Positions 8,480 through 16,731 of a DNA stretch of 64,000 bases are shown piece by piece. This stretch comes from Natronolimnobius baerhuensis (GTDB lineage: Archaea > Halobacteriota > Halobacteria > Halobacteriales > Natrialbaceae): positions 1,054,001 through 1,118,000 of the forward strand of contig NZ_MWPH01000001.1 of assembly GCF_002177135.1 (NCBI RefSeq). The letters are read 5' to 3'. Made by a program: the position numbers and the translations under genes. Under the pieces are notes generated by a model, which ran no database searches, had not been told where the DNA came from, and saw nothing but the letters and a program-made list of their open reading frames with translations. Each line of letters opens with the position of its first letter. Within the stretch, counting starts at the first letter, position 1.

Positions 8480-9637
8480 ATGGAACGTGTTGCAATTATC
8501 GGCTCGTCGATGACCCAGTTCGGGCAACGCGACGAGTGGGTTCTGGACCTTCTCGCGGAGGCCGGGATCGACTGTCTCGAGGATGCAGGCGTCGATGCGG
8601 CCGCGGTCGAACACTTGTACGTCTCGAACATGGCAAGCGGGGAGTTCGAGGGACAAAGCGGCGTGGTGAACGCACTCGCACACGATATCGACGCGGTGCC
8701 AGCATACACTCAGCGCGTCGATCAGACCAGTTCCAGCGGCGGGGCTGGCATCTATGCCGCCTGGCAGTCCGTCGCCAGCGGCGCAAGCGACATGACGCTG
8801 CTCGTCGGCGGCGAGAAGATGACCCACAAGACGACCGGTGAGGCGACCGACGTAATCGCCTCACTGACTCACCCCGCCGAGTACAAAACCGGCGTCACGC
8901 TTCCGTCCTTTGCGGGACTGACGGCGCGTCACTACTTGGAACGCTTCGATGCACCCCGTGAGAGTCTCGGCAAGGTCGCCGTCAAAAACCACAAAAACGG
9001 CGTCGACAACCCACACGCGCAGTTCCAGAAGGAAGTCGATCTCGAGACCGTCCTCGAGTCGCCTATCGTCGCGGACCCGCTACGTCTGTATGACTTCTGT
9101 CCGATCACGGACGGGTCGGCGGCGCTGATGCTCTGTCCCGAATCCGTCGCAAAAGAGTATACGGACAACTACGCTGTCATCGCGGGTATTGACGGCGCGA
9201 CGGACACCCACGTCGTCCACGAACGCGAGGACCCGACGATCATGGGCGGCGTCGTCGAGAGCGGGAAGGGGGCCTACGAGATGAGTGGCTACGGCCCCGA
9301 CGACATCGACGTCGCGGAACTCCACGATATGTTCACCATTCTCGAGTTCCTGCAGATGGAAGGACTCGGCTTTGCCGAGCAGGGTGAGGCCTGGAAACTC
9401 GTCGAAGACGGATACACGGAGCGTGATACGGGCGAGTTGCCGATCAACACGTCCGGCGGACTCAAGTCCAAGGGCCACCCACTCGGCGCGAGCGGCGTCG
9501 CACAGGGCGTCGAAATTTACGAACAACTCGTCGGCGAGGCTGGACCGCGACAGGTCGAGGCGGACGTCGGCCTCACCTGCAACGTCGGCGGCTTCGGCAA
9601 CTGCGTTATCACGACCATCATGGAGGCAGCACAATGA
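8480..9637 (+). CDS. Haloarchaeal-type beta-ketothiolase, catalytic subunit (Ser nucleophile)
   Basis: The 385-residue protein is a thiolase/SCP-x-type enzyme. At the place of the usual nucleophilic Cys it has Ser84 (TSSSGGAG instead of ACASG), and the HDCF motif of archaeal thiolases reads HDMF. The C-terminal GHPLGASG motif with the catalytic His is intact. Haloarchaeal beta-ketothiolases of Haloferax mediterranei are known to use a Ser-His-His set and to need an OB-fold partner subunit, which is encoded next and overlaps by 4 nt. The likely reaction is reversible condensation or cleavage of acyl-CoA and acetyl-CoA in lipid, isoprenoid or polyhydroxyalkanoate metabolism; which one is not visible. 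Confidence 0.87.
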   Translation: MERVAIIGSSMTQFGQRDEWVLDLLAEAGIDCLEDAGVDAAAVEHLYVSNMASGEFEGQSGVVNALAHDIDAVPAYTQRVDQTSSSGGAGIYAAWQSVASGASDMTLLVGGEKMTHKTTGEATDVIASLTHPAEYKTGVTLPSFAGLTARHYLERFDAPRESLGKVAVKNHKNGVDNPHAQFQKEVDLETVLESPIVADPLRLYDFCPITDGSAALMLCPESVAKEYTDNYAVIAGIDGATDTHVVHEREDPTIMGGVVESGKGAYEMSGYGPDDIDVAELHDMFTILEFLQMEGLGFAEQGEAWKLVEDGYTERDTGELPINTSGGLKSKGHPLGASGVAQGVEIYEQLVGEAGPRQVEADVGLTCNVGGFGNCVITTIMEAAQ

Positions 9638-9993
9638 CGATGGAAGCGATTCGGTACGAAGACGGCTCGATTAGCTACCCCGGCCACCCGCGCGGCCCGG
9701 GCGGAACAGTGCCTGAAGAGACGATTGATTTGAGCGAGTACACCGCAGAGGTCGTTACCTGGACGACGTCGATGGCGACGCCACCCGGGGTCCGCGAACC
9801 AAACACCCTTGCAATCGTCGAGTTCGACGTCGACGGCGAGTCAGTCCGCGCAATCGGGCAGGCGACGACTGACGAAATCGAAACCGGTGACGAGGTCCGC
9901 CCGGTCTACGTCGAGGAACTGCGGGAACCCGGCGCTGGAATCCGCGAACCTGACAGTCAGGAGTGGGACGGCTACCGGTTCGAACCCATTTAG
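9634..9993 (+). CDS. OB-fold (DUF35) thiolase partner subunit
   Basis: The 119-residue protein has the DUF35 OB-fold layout: EETIDLSEYTAEVVTWT, then APxxxRxP-like ATPPGVREPNTLAIVEFDVDG, then a strand with GDEVRPVYVEELRE. It lacks the Cys residues of the rubredoxin-like zinc ribbon that many DUF35 proteins carry at the N-terminus. The start codon overlaps the thiolase stop (ATGA), so it should be made in fixed ratio with the catalytic subunit. The stop overlaps the end of the convergent gene by 3 nt. Confidence 0.85.
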   Translation: MTMEAIRYEDGSISYPGHPRGPGGTVPEETIDLSEYTAEVVTWTTSMATPPGVREPNTLAIVEFDVDGESVRAIGQATTDEIETGDEVRPVYVEELREPGAGIREPDSQEWDGYRFEPI

Positions 9994-10865
9994 ACGTCTC
10001 CGGTGTTGTTTTCGTCGTTTTCGTCGTCATCAGCGCCGTTGCTCTTGGTTTCGCCACCAGTACTCGAGTCCGGTGTGTCTGAGCCGGTGGCAGACTCACC
10101 AGTGTCGTCAGTCTCGGGTTCGTCGTCAGCAGACGGTTCGTCGTCGGCTACAGCGTCGGATGCATCGGCGTCGACGTCTGATTCGTCCTCGTTGTACTGA
10201 TCTTTGAGCGTCTCGAGTTCGGCATCCACGTCGACGGCCGAGCCGGGGTTGCGGTCGGTGGATTCGTCCGACTCGTCGTCACTCGAGTCGTCAGCTTCGG
10301 GCGATCCGTCGTCGATATCGATTTCGACGGGTGAGGAGCCGAACTGATTCGATTCGGACGACGATTCTGTTGCGGACAGATCGTCCGGTTCGCTGTCACT
10401 CGTCGCGTCTCGAAGTCGGGCATCGACGTCGTCGCGAAGGTCGCGCGCTTCGGAGAGCAAGTCGCGAGCGTCCTCATCAGCCGGAAGCGCGCCGCTCGAG
10501 GCCGCTCGTTGGAGTTCCGAGAGAACAGTATCGAGCCGGGAGAGCGTCGTTTTGCGGACCTCGTTCGCGCGCTCGCTCGCAACGTCGGTCGCGTCGGTGG
10601 TTCGGTCGCGAACTTCGCGTTCGGTTCGCACGAGGTCGAGTCCGCGTTGGAAGGCCTCGAGTGCACGAACGCTCGATTTAAGGACGGTGAGGGCGGTCGG
10701 AATCGCCACCTTGTCTGTGAACGCCAGCACGTCTTGTGGCGTGGGTGGGCGAAAGCGGGGGCCACGGCGTCGGTGCGAGTCCTCGAGTTCGGTTCGAAGC
10801 GCCTCGAGCGTCCGTGTAAGTTCCCGAACGGCGTCGGCGAGTTCGTCGTCGTCGGAATCGGCCAT
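9990..10865 (-). CDS. Haloarchaeal acidic coiled-coil protein (DUF7547-like)
   Basis: The 291-residue protein begins MADSDDDELADAVRELTRTL. The first half is helical, with a conserved proline-rich hinge (RGPRFRPPTPQDVLAFTDKVAIPTA, about 35-58) and a long Arg/Glu-rich coiled coil (about 60-170). The C-terminal 120 residues are almost entirely Asp, Glu, Ser, Thr, Ala and Gly, probably disordered. The start at 10865 was chosen because the 37 codons upstream are atypical. The function is unknown; the name follows general resemblance to a haloarchaea-specific family. Confidence 0.65.
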   Translation of the reverse strand: MADSDDDELADAVRELTRTLEALRTELEDSHRRRGPRFRPPTPQDVLAFTDKVAIPTALTVLKSSVRALEAFQRGLDLVRTEREVRDRTTDATDVASERANEVRKTTLSRLDTVLSELQRAASSGALPADEDARDLLSEARDLRDDVDARLRDATSDSEPDDLSATESSSESNQFGSSPVEIDIDDGSPEADDSSDDESDESTDRNPGSAVDVDAELETLKDQYNEDESDVDADASDAVADDEPSADDEPETDDTGESATGSDTPDSSTGGETKSNGADDDENDENNTGDV

Positions 10866-10991
10866 GGGTGGGATACGGTTGCCAGGATGAAAAGTCGGCC
10901 GATTGGATGCGAACGTCCCACACGATTGTCGGTTTGAAACAGCGAACGCGTCCACAATCTTTATTTCGCCGACCAATATCCATTACAATGG

Positions 10992-11657
10992 ATGGAACGT
11001 GATCGCGGGAGTGTCGCAGTCGACGGTGCATCCTTTGCACGCACACTCGAGACACTCAAACGGGAGGGGAGCAATGTCTTAGTCGTCGGTGCAACCCCCG
11101 CTGGAGCACACGACGAACTCTGTGATCGGCTCTGTGGCACAGACGACGAAAGCGAACACAGCCATGGCTATCACCTGTACGTGACTGCAAGCGAAGACCG
11201 AGCGCGAACCGCCGCAGCCGAGGACACTGAGGACTCGAGTGAGTTTGCCGAGACAGCAGAGGCGATCAGTGCAATCGAGTTTGCAGATGCCGCAGCTGAC
11301 GACACGGTCTCGATTGAGTCACTCGGCAGCGACATCATCGACACGATCAGCGATCTCGAGGCCGCTGCGGATGGCTTCGAGCCGGCAGAACTTCGCGTTT
11401 GTGTCGACTCGCTTGTGACGCTCTTTCAGGACCACGACGCCGAGACGGTGTTTCGACTGCTGCACATCACGACCTCAGGCGTCTCCCACGTCAACGGAAT
11501 GGGCCACTATCATCTCGCACTCAGCCGCGATCACGAAGCCGTGAGCCTTCTTGAGCCGCTATTCGATGCCGTCGTCGAAGTCAGGGCGGCCGACGGCCAG
11601 TACGAGCAGCGATGGCACCTCCGCGAGCAGGGCTCGACAGCCTGGATTCCACTGTAA
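10992..11657 (+). CDS. Haloarchaeal DUF7504-like protein
   Basis: The 221-residue protein starts with an ATPase-like strand-turn pattern (TLETLKREGSNVLVVGATPAGAHDELCDRLCG) but has no Walker A lysine, so nucleotide binding is unlikely. Later it has FEPAELRVCVDSLVTLFQDHDAETVFRLLHI, resembling the core of RecA/KaiC-like folds, and GMGHYHLAL. The C-terminal strand WHLREQGSTAWIPL is beta-rich. Such degenerate KaiC-like proteins are common in haloarchaea and may be signalling adaptors. Divergent from the DUF7547-like gene. Confidence 0.65.
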   Translation: MERDRGSVAVDGASFARTLETLKREGSNVLVVGATPAGAHDELCDRLCGTDDESEHSHGYHLYVTASEDRARTAAAEDTEDSSEFAETAEAISAIEFADAAADDTVSIESLGSDIIDTISDLEAAADGFEPAELRVCVDSLVTLFQDHDAETVFRLLHITTSGVSHVNGMGHYHLALSRDHEAVSLLEPLFDAVVEVRAADGQYEQRWHLREQGSTAWIPL

Positions 11658-11717
11658 AACGACCGTCTCGACCCGCGATCCAAGCGTTTTTACTCACTGG
11701 GTACCCTGGAACTGGTA

Positions 11718-12476
11718 GTGCGAATCGAGAACAGTTTCATCCCCGTCCAGGGCGTCGGTGACGCGACCGAGCGCCGACTGTGGGAAAACGGGATCACCCA
11801 CTGGGACGAGTTCGACGGCAGCGTCGTCGGCGACACCCTCGCCGACCGGATCGAGCGATTCATCGACGAGGGGCGAACCCACCTCGAGCGTGGCAACATT
11901 TCACCGTTTGCGTCGCAACTCCCGGCCGCGAGTCGCTGGCGGCTGTACGAAAACGTCCGCGAGCAGACTTGTTTTCTGGATATCGAGACCACCGGCCTCG
12001 ATGCGACCTGCAACGACGTGACGACGGTCAGTCTCCATCAGGGCGGCGAGACGACCACGTTCGTCAACGGCCGCGATCTGACCAGCGACCGGCTGGCAGC
12101 CGAGCTGTCGGACGCATCACTGCTCGTTACCTTCAACGGCGCGCGCTTTGATGTTCCCTTCCTCGAGACGTGTTACGACCTTGAGGTCGGCGTGCCACAT
12201 CTCGATCTCATGTACGCCTGTAAGAAGGTTGGACTCGACGGCGGGCTCAAATCAATCGAACGCGACCTCGGAATTGAGCGCGACATGCCAGACATCAGCG
12301 GCCGCGACGCCGTCCGCCTCTGGCACGAGTACGAACGCGGCGACGACGCTGCCCTCGAGACGCTCGTCACGTACAACCGCGCCGATACCAAGAACATGCA
12401 GCCACTGCTCGAGACTGTCACGGACCGGCTTCACGAGGAGGTCTTCGAGGCGGCCTGTGCCGAGCAGTCCCAGTAG
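11718..12476 (+). CDS. YprB-like RNase H-fold 3'-5' exonuclease
   Basis: The 252-residue protein begins at a GTG codon. An N-terminal helix-hairpin region (FIPVQGVGDATERRLWENGI) is followed by a DEDD-type nuclease domain: FLDIETTGL (Exo I, about residues 90-98), LLVTFNGARFDVPFLE (Exo II, about 134-149), and TYNRADTKNMQPL (Exo III Asp). This arrangement is that of YprB_RNaseH-like proteins. The substrate is not known. The ATG-less start is supported by the VQGVG helix beginning directly after it. Confidence 0.82.
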   Translation: MRIENSFIPVQGVGDATERRLWENGITHWDEFDGSVVGDTLADRIERFIDEGRTHLERGNISPFASQLPAASRWRLYENVREQTCFLDIETTGLDATCNDVTTVSLHQGGETTTFVNGRDLTSDRLAAELSDASLLVTFNGARFDVPFLETCYDLEVGVPHLDLMYACKKVGLDGGLKSIERDLGIERDMPDISGRDAVRLWHEYERGDDAALETLVTYNRADTKNMQPLLETVTDRLHEEVFEAACAEQSQ

Positions 12477-12558
12477 CTGGGCGTGGTCCAGTCGACAGCC
12501 CTCGTTTCCTGTTGCGCGAGGCGGCACACATACGGTACATGCGCCCGTCATGTTGTGT

Positions 12559-12954
12559 ATGGAGTACCCCTACGAAGTCGATCTCGACGTTCGGCTCCGC
12601 GATATCGATTTCATGGGCCACGTCAACAACGCAACGTATGCAACCTACCTCGAGCAGGCCAGAGAAGCCTACTTTCAGGATGTCCTTGGCGTCTCACTGA
12701 CCGAGGTCGGTACCGTTTTGGCTCGTCTCGAGATCGACTACACCCGCCCGATTGGCGCTGACGCAGACGTCACTGTTGCGCTTGGCGTCCCGGAACTTGG
12801 CACCTCGAGTCTCCCACTCGAGTATGAAATCCGAGCGGATGGCGAGCGCGCCGCAACAGCCCGGACGGTCCAGGTGCTGGTCGATGAATCGACCGGCTCC
12901 TCGGAACCGCTTCCCGAGCAGTGGCGCGAGCGGATCGATGTGACTGGCACCTAA
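12559..12954 (+). CDS. 4HBT-type acyl-CoA thioesterase
   Basis: The 131-residue hot-dog-fold protein has the family motif LRDIDFMGHVNNATYATYLEQAR near its start, with the catalytic Asp and the GHVNN helix. It hydrolyses acyl-CoA or similar thioesters; the precise acyl group is unknown. An alternative ATG three codons upstream (12550) is possible. The long open frame further upstream runs through the preceding nuclease gene and is a shadow. Confidence 0.87.
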   Translation: MEYPYEVDLDVRLRDIDFMGHVNNATYATYLEQAREAYFQDVLGVSLTEVGTVLARLEIDYTRPIGADADVTVALGVPELGTSSLPLEYEIRADGERAATARTVQVLVDESTGSSEPLPEQWRERIDVTGT

Positions 12955-13034
12955 CGACCGACACAGCGCTCGTGGACAACGGTATCGACCTAATCGCTAT
13001 TCGTGGTGAGTATATGTCAGTGTGACACTGCCGA

Positions 13035-13343
13035 TTAGGACTCGTCGTGAACCTCGACGTCGCCGTCGCTCGAGACGATGACGTGATAGTCACAGTACGT
13101 AAATTCGACGCGGCCAGTGGTTCGGACCTGTCCGTCTGTCCGGGGTGCAAACAGTGCATCGAGCGCTTCGGGATTGATCGCATCGTAGAGCGCTTCGTAC
13201 TCGGGCGGTTCGATAGCCGTCGGATCGACCCCTTCTCGTTCAGCAATCGCAGTAATAACCGCATAGCTTACCGACTGGGATGCGTTCGCTTCTGACCCAT
13301 CGACTGAGAGTAGCATTGGCCGACTCTTTTTGTGATGCGACAT
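13035..13343 (-). CDS. HalOD1 output-domain protein
   Basis: The 102-residue protein fits the HalOD1 family, a haloarchaeal signalling output domain: QSVSYAVITAIAEREGVDPTAIEPPEYEALYDAINPEALDALF, then a beta hairpin with RVEFTYCDYHVIVSSDGDVEV. Such proteins stand alone or at the end of sensor proteins. The start at 13343 gives a short basic leader (MSHHKKSRP); Met at 13316 or 13379 is also possible. The open frame continuing to 13634 runs through a palindromic repeat and is not coding. Confidence 0.82.
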   Translation of the reverse strand: MSHHKKSRPMLLSVDGSEANASQSVSYAVITAIAEREGVDPTAIEPPEYEALYDAINPEALDALFAPRTDGQVRTTGRVEFTYCDYHVIVSSDGDVEVHDES

Positions 13344-13647
13344 AAATCTGCTGTCCGAACGCAGATCGAAATGTAGCATTTCGTCCTTCAATGGATGCAA
13401 TACGACAATACTGTATATTTTGGGCGTCAGGATAGATCTAATGTTAGGACGATAGTTGCCATTGAAACGTTTCAGGGAGACATATCCATGCATACCACAC
13501 TCCCCATACGGTATACTGTCTGTCATTCCGGGCGCACCCGTCCCCGAATCGCGTTGTGCCGGGAGACCGGGACAGCAATCAGTCTCAGTCAGCGTGACTA
13601 GATACTGGAGAAATAGACGGAGACACACCCTCAAACGGCAAAAACGA
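13344..13647. other. Intergenic region with diverged palindromic repeat
   Basis: Between the HalOD1 gene and tRNA-Thr. It is comparatively AT-rich near 13380-13500 and contains the degenerate repeat listed at 13506-13563. No gene is visible. Confidence 0.6.
13506..13563 (+). repeat. Diverged copy of the ATACGG palindromic element
   Basis: The stretch starting ATACGGTATACTGT and continuing through GTCATTCCGGGCGCACCCG closely follows the left arm of the palindrome at 14319-14400 (ATACGGTTTACTGT...GTCATTTCCGGCGCACCCG). The right arm is eroded (only a loose GTGCCGGG match). It appears to be an old copy of the same dispersed element. Confidence 0.65.
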
Positions 13648-13721
13648 AGCCAGGGCGGGGATTTGAACCCCGGGAGTCTCGATTACAAGTCGAGTGCATG
13701 AACCCCCCATGCTCCCCTGGC
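13648..13721 (-). tRNA. tRNA-Thr (anticodon UGU)
   Basis: A complete cloverleaf lies on the minus strand: acceptor GCCAGGG pairing with CCCTGGC, D-arm GCAT...ATGC, anticodon stem CTCGA/TCGAG around loop CTTGTAA (anticodon TGT), and T-arm CGGGG-TTCAAAT-CCCCG. Discriminator base is T. No intron and no encoded CCA. Confidence 0.95.
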
Positions 13722-13733
13722 GCAGTCCGTTAG

Positions 13734-14237
13734 TTACGTGTCCTCCTTTGAGTGTGTATCGTTTTCCGATTGTGCCCCGAGCGTGCGATCCATTGTCATT
13801 CTGACCGCATCATATCCGTGGTTCCGGTAGAACCGACGCGCATCCTCGTTCGCAGCCATCACCTCGAGACGCAAGACATCTGCACCCCGGTCGGCAACCT
13901 CGGCTTCGACGGCCTCGAGCAGTGCCGTGCCGATGCCACGACCCCGGTATGCCGGGTCGACATAGAGATTCGACAACATCCCGCGTGTCGTCTCGAGTTC
14001 GAGTGCGCCTTGCTCGAGCGAAAACGAGGCGAACCCGACGAGGTTGCCCTCAAGACGGGCAACAAGTAAGCTATCGGTGAACTGGTGGGCCGCAAGCGTC
14101 TCGCTCATTGTCTCGCGATTGTCGTCGGCATAAATCGACGACCCGTACGCTCGCTGGCCGCGCGCGAGGTCGACCCAGCGGTCAGTGACCGCCTCGAGAT
14201 CGTCGCTCGTCGCATACGCAATCGTTGGCTCAGTCAT
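13734..14237 (-). CDS. GNAT family N-acetyltransferase
   Basis: The 167-residue protein has the GNAT acetyl-CoA loop RGRGIGTALLEAVEAE preceded by the beta-4 strand MLSNLYVDPAYR, and the typical ending LRLEVMAANEDARRFYRNHGYDAV. It transfers an acetyl group to an amine; substrate unknown. The start at MTEPTIAYATSDDLEAV (14237) fits the family; a Met 11 codons earlier (14270) is possible. It lies just downstream of tRNA-Thr on the complementary map, sharing no operon. Confidence 0.88.
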   Translation of the reverse strand: MTEPTIAYATSDDLEAVTDRWVDLARGQRAYGSSIYADDNRETMSETLAAHQFTDSLLVARLEGNLVGFASFSLEQGALELETTRGMLSNLYVDPAYRGRGIGTALLEAVEAEVADRGADVLRLEVMAANEDARRFYRNHGYDAVRMTMDRTLGAQSENDTHSKEDT

Positions 14238-14318
14238 TGGAATCGACTCGCGTGAGTCGTCGTCGGTCACAGCACGTCAGCACCTGCTGCGTTCGGTTCG
14301 GACCGTGTCTCGACACTC

Positions 14319-14400
14319 ATACGGTTTACTGTAAGTCATTTCCGGCGCACCCGCCGCCCGGGTCGCGGGTGCGCCGGTAAATCGTTACAATAATCCGTAT
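14319..14400. repeat. 82-bp palindromic element
   Basis: A near-perfect inverted repeat with arms 14319-14354 and 14365-14400. The inner 13 bp (CCGGCGCACCCGC, 14342-14354) pair perfectly across a 10-nt centre. The outer parts match in ATACGG, TTA and TGTAA blocks with scattered substitutions, many of which keep alignment. A diverged copy lies about 0.8 kb away at 13506. This looks like a dispersed palindromic (REP- or MITE-like) element; it carries no ORF. It sits between the GNAT and CBS genes. Confidence 0.8.
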
Positions 14401-14465
14401 CAGCAAGTGGTCACAAAAGGGCTTTCTATCGCGTTCTCGAGCCGTGGCGGTGTAGCGGGCGTGGC

Positions 14466-15080
14466 TCAGACCGTTCGGCAGTCCGGACAGACGAGTTGCC
14501 CGTTCGATTCCCAGAGAGAATCCGCCAGCGAGCCACAGGTCTCACAGACGCCCTGTGTCGTGTACTCGTCACCGCCGTTTGCAACCAGTTCTGCTCGGTC
14601 GTCAGCGACTTGCTGAGCAGACTCCTCGAGTGGCTGGCCGGGATCAATCTCGCCCGTCTCCACACTCGAGCGTCTCGGCGTGACGGCGGCCTGGAACGAG
14701 CCAGCCGCAGCGATGACGTCACGCTGGGTGACGACGCCGCGAATATCGTCGTCGCCCTCGCCCTGAATAACGACGTTTCGGATGTCTTCGCGTCCCATCA
14801 GCGTCGCCGCATCGGCGAGCGAGCGATCCGGCGCGAGGGTGATTACGGGTGCGGTCATCACGTCACCAATCGTCGCCTCAGCGGGGTCGCGTTCGTCCGC
14901 GACGAGTTCGAGAATATCCCACTCAGTCACGATTCCAACGGGATCTGCACCGCGGACGACCAGAACACAACTCACGCGTTCTTCACGCATGAGTTTCACT
15001 GCACCGACCACGGTATCAGATTCACTGACACCGACGAAGTCGTTCGTCAGAATATCGGTCACCGACAGTTCTGATTCCAT
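14466..15080 (-). CDS. Tandem CBS-domain protein with C-terminal zinc ribbon
   Basis: The 204-residue protein has two CBS motifs: SVTDILTNDFVGVSESDTVVGAVKLMREERVSCVLVV...GIVTEWDILE (about 5-60) and IGDVMTAPVITLAPDRSLADAATLMGREDIRNVVI...GVVTQRDVI (about 68-125). A linker leads to a C-terminal zinc finger with CETCGSL and CPDC. CBS pairs bind adenosyl nucleotides and regulate partners. The start at MESELSV (15080) fits the family. Confidence 0.87.
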   Translation of the reverse strand: MESELSVTDILTNDFVGVSESDTVVGAVKLMREERVSCVLVVRGADPVGIVTEWDILELVADERDPAEATIGDVMTAPVITLAPDRSLADAATLMGREDIRNVVIQGEGDDDIRGVVTQRDVIAAAGSFQAAVTPRRSSVETGEIDPGQPLEESAQQVADDRAELVANGGDEYTTQGVCETCGSLADSLWESNGQLVCPDCRTV

Positions 15081-15183
15081 GTGTGAACACAACACACAGG
15101 ACGGCTAAAAGCTACCTCCATCACACTTAAGCGACTCGCTCTCGAAGATAGGGGAATCGACAGCGGGCGTCTCTATTATCGTG

Positions 15184-15951
15184 TCAGTGGTCCCACTCGA
15201 GTTCGACTCGCGTTCCGTCGGCCCGGCAGGTCTCGAGGGCGTGTTTTGCGGCGAAGCCGGCGTCGTGTGCGTGTTCGCCGCGGCCAACGCCGACCTGGAG
15301 GCGGACATCGACAGCCTCCTCGACGTGGGCGATTGCCTCCTCGTACTCGGCATAGCCGAGATCGGGACAGGTAACGATGATGTTGTCGCCGCCAACGAAA
15401 AACGAGAGGCTATCGTGCGCCCGGCGCATGTGGCGCATGAGTTCGGCGTAGCCCTGCTCGATTTCGATGAAGCTATCGAAGGCGTTGAGTTCGTCCGTAT
15501 AGTTGCCCGTCGCGTTGATCACGTCGAAGTGAGCAATCTGGACGTCGTCCGGTGTGCGATGGCCGTCGTCGATTGTGCGCCCCTCGAGACACTCACGGCG
15601 ATCCTTATCCTGTGCGCTCCCGGCGTCTTGAATCCGTTCTGTCGCATCCGACAGCGCCTGTGCGGGCGTGGTGCCGGTCGCAACGCCAAGACTGAGCGAG
15701 ACAGGATACCGGTTTCCGACGGACTCCTGTAAGAGCGCGTGGTCCTCGAACGAGAGGCCGTTCGTCACGGCGATCATGTTGTCAAAGCGCGTAAAGAAGG
15801 TGTAGCCGTTGCGGTTGCCGACAAACTGAGAGATATCGGCATAGAGCCGAGACTGCAGGGTCTGCAGGTCGGCTTCACGGCGCGGTTCTGGCGTCACCGT
15901 CCACGGCCCGTAGTTGTCGATCTGAACGAGCGTAACCTGCGTGTTCGTCAC
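15184..15951 (-). CDS. gch3: GTP cyclohydrolase III
   Basis: The 255-residue protein matches archaeal GTP cyclohydrolase III, which opens GTP to 2-amino-5-formylamino-6-ribosylamino-pyrimidinone phosphate, the first step toward riboflavin and F420. Visible marks are the start VTNTQVTLVQIDNYGPWTVTP, the tandem palm-like halves (NGYTFFTRFDNMIAVTNGL and LSFFVGGDNIIVTCP), the FFVGGDN metal site resembling GGDEF domains, and QVGVGRGEHAHDAGFAAKHAL. Translation starts at GTG (15951); the open frame upstream has no similarity and is spurious. Confidence 0.93.
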   Translation of the reverse strand: MTNTQVTLVQIDNYGPWTVTPEPRREADLQTLQSRLYADISQFVGNRNGYTFFTRFDNMIAVTNGLSFEDHALLQESVGNRYPVSLSLGVATGTTPAQALSDATERIQDAGSAQDKDRRECLEGRTIDDGHRTPDDVQIAHFDVINATGNYTDELNAFDSFIEIEQGYAELMRHMRRAHDSLSFFVGGDNIIVTCPDLGYAEYEEAIAHVEEAVDVRLQVGVGRGEHAHDAGFAAKHALETCRADGTRVELEWDH

Positions 15952-16033
15952 TGTAGCTCTCCATTTTGACGCCCATCGTATAAGAGATACGCAATCCAGA
16001 TTCGTGATGCGCGAGTCTATGACAGTGGCCGGC

Positions 16034-16360
16034 TCAGGCGCGTTTCTTCTCGGGATTTGCGCCTTTGGGGTGGTAGTCCCAGAAGTCACCCTCGCGCATG
16101 GCGTTGCCGACGGCTTTGTGCATGTCGAGAATCGTCTCGAACTCCGACTCGTCGACGTACTCGAAGATCTCGCGCAGGGCGACGACGCGCTCGTAGTTGA
16201 CTCGGATCGGGTAGTCGCCGTACTCCTCGACGAACGCATCGCGCTCGAGCGGGAAGTCCTCTTCTTCGTCGACTTTGTCCGCAATGATCCGCATGTCGTA
16301 CTTGCGTCCGCCCTCGCTGCCCTCCTCGCCGTCCGGGTCCACCGGCCAGTCGTTGCTCAT
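16034..16360 (-). CDS. DUF5785 family protein
   Basis: The 108-residue acidic protein begins MSNDWPVDPDGEEGSEGGRK and continues with KVDEEEDFPLERDAFVEEYGDYPIRVNY and FETILDMHKAVGNAMREGDFWDYHPKGANPEKK. These match a small haloarchaea-specific family (DUF5785) of unknown function. No signal peptide or membrane helix. Its only near neighbour on the strand is gch3, 82 nt further on. Confidence 0.8.
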   Translation of the reverse strand: MSNDWPVDPDGEEGSEGGRKYDMRIIADKVDEEEDFPLERDAFVEEYGDYPIRVNYERVVALREIFEYVDESEFETILDMHKAVGNAMREGDFWDYHPKGANPEKKRA

Positions 16361-16731
16361 TGGTATACTCGCACGTGTGCAGGGGTCTTGCAAAAGGGTT
16401 ACTGTTGCACGTCGGCCGCGACTGGTCGGCACCGCCCCATCGGTGCCCGGTGGCACAGACGAAGCGTCAGCATCAGGCGTGTGAATTATCCCCACGCCGA
16501 CTGTAAATGAGGTATCTATGCAGCGTCGATCCGTCGAGCACTCGAGGCGGAAGCGATCCGTCACCCTCGAGATCGGACGCTCGCTCGTCGTTGTCGTTGT
16601 CGGGGTCTGTGGCACCGCTGACGCGACGGCGATCAAAACCGGTGGAAGTCGACCGCAGGGTGCGTGCGAGTTCCCGCCCGATAGTCGGTGTGTTTCCGGC
16701 GTCGGTGTCCCTTGGCGGGGTGAGTAAGCCG

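Noticed and set aside
13344-13634. N-terminal extension of the HalOD1 gene
   Set aside because: The extension crosses a palindromic repeat and lacks similarity; the family starts near 13343.
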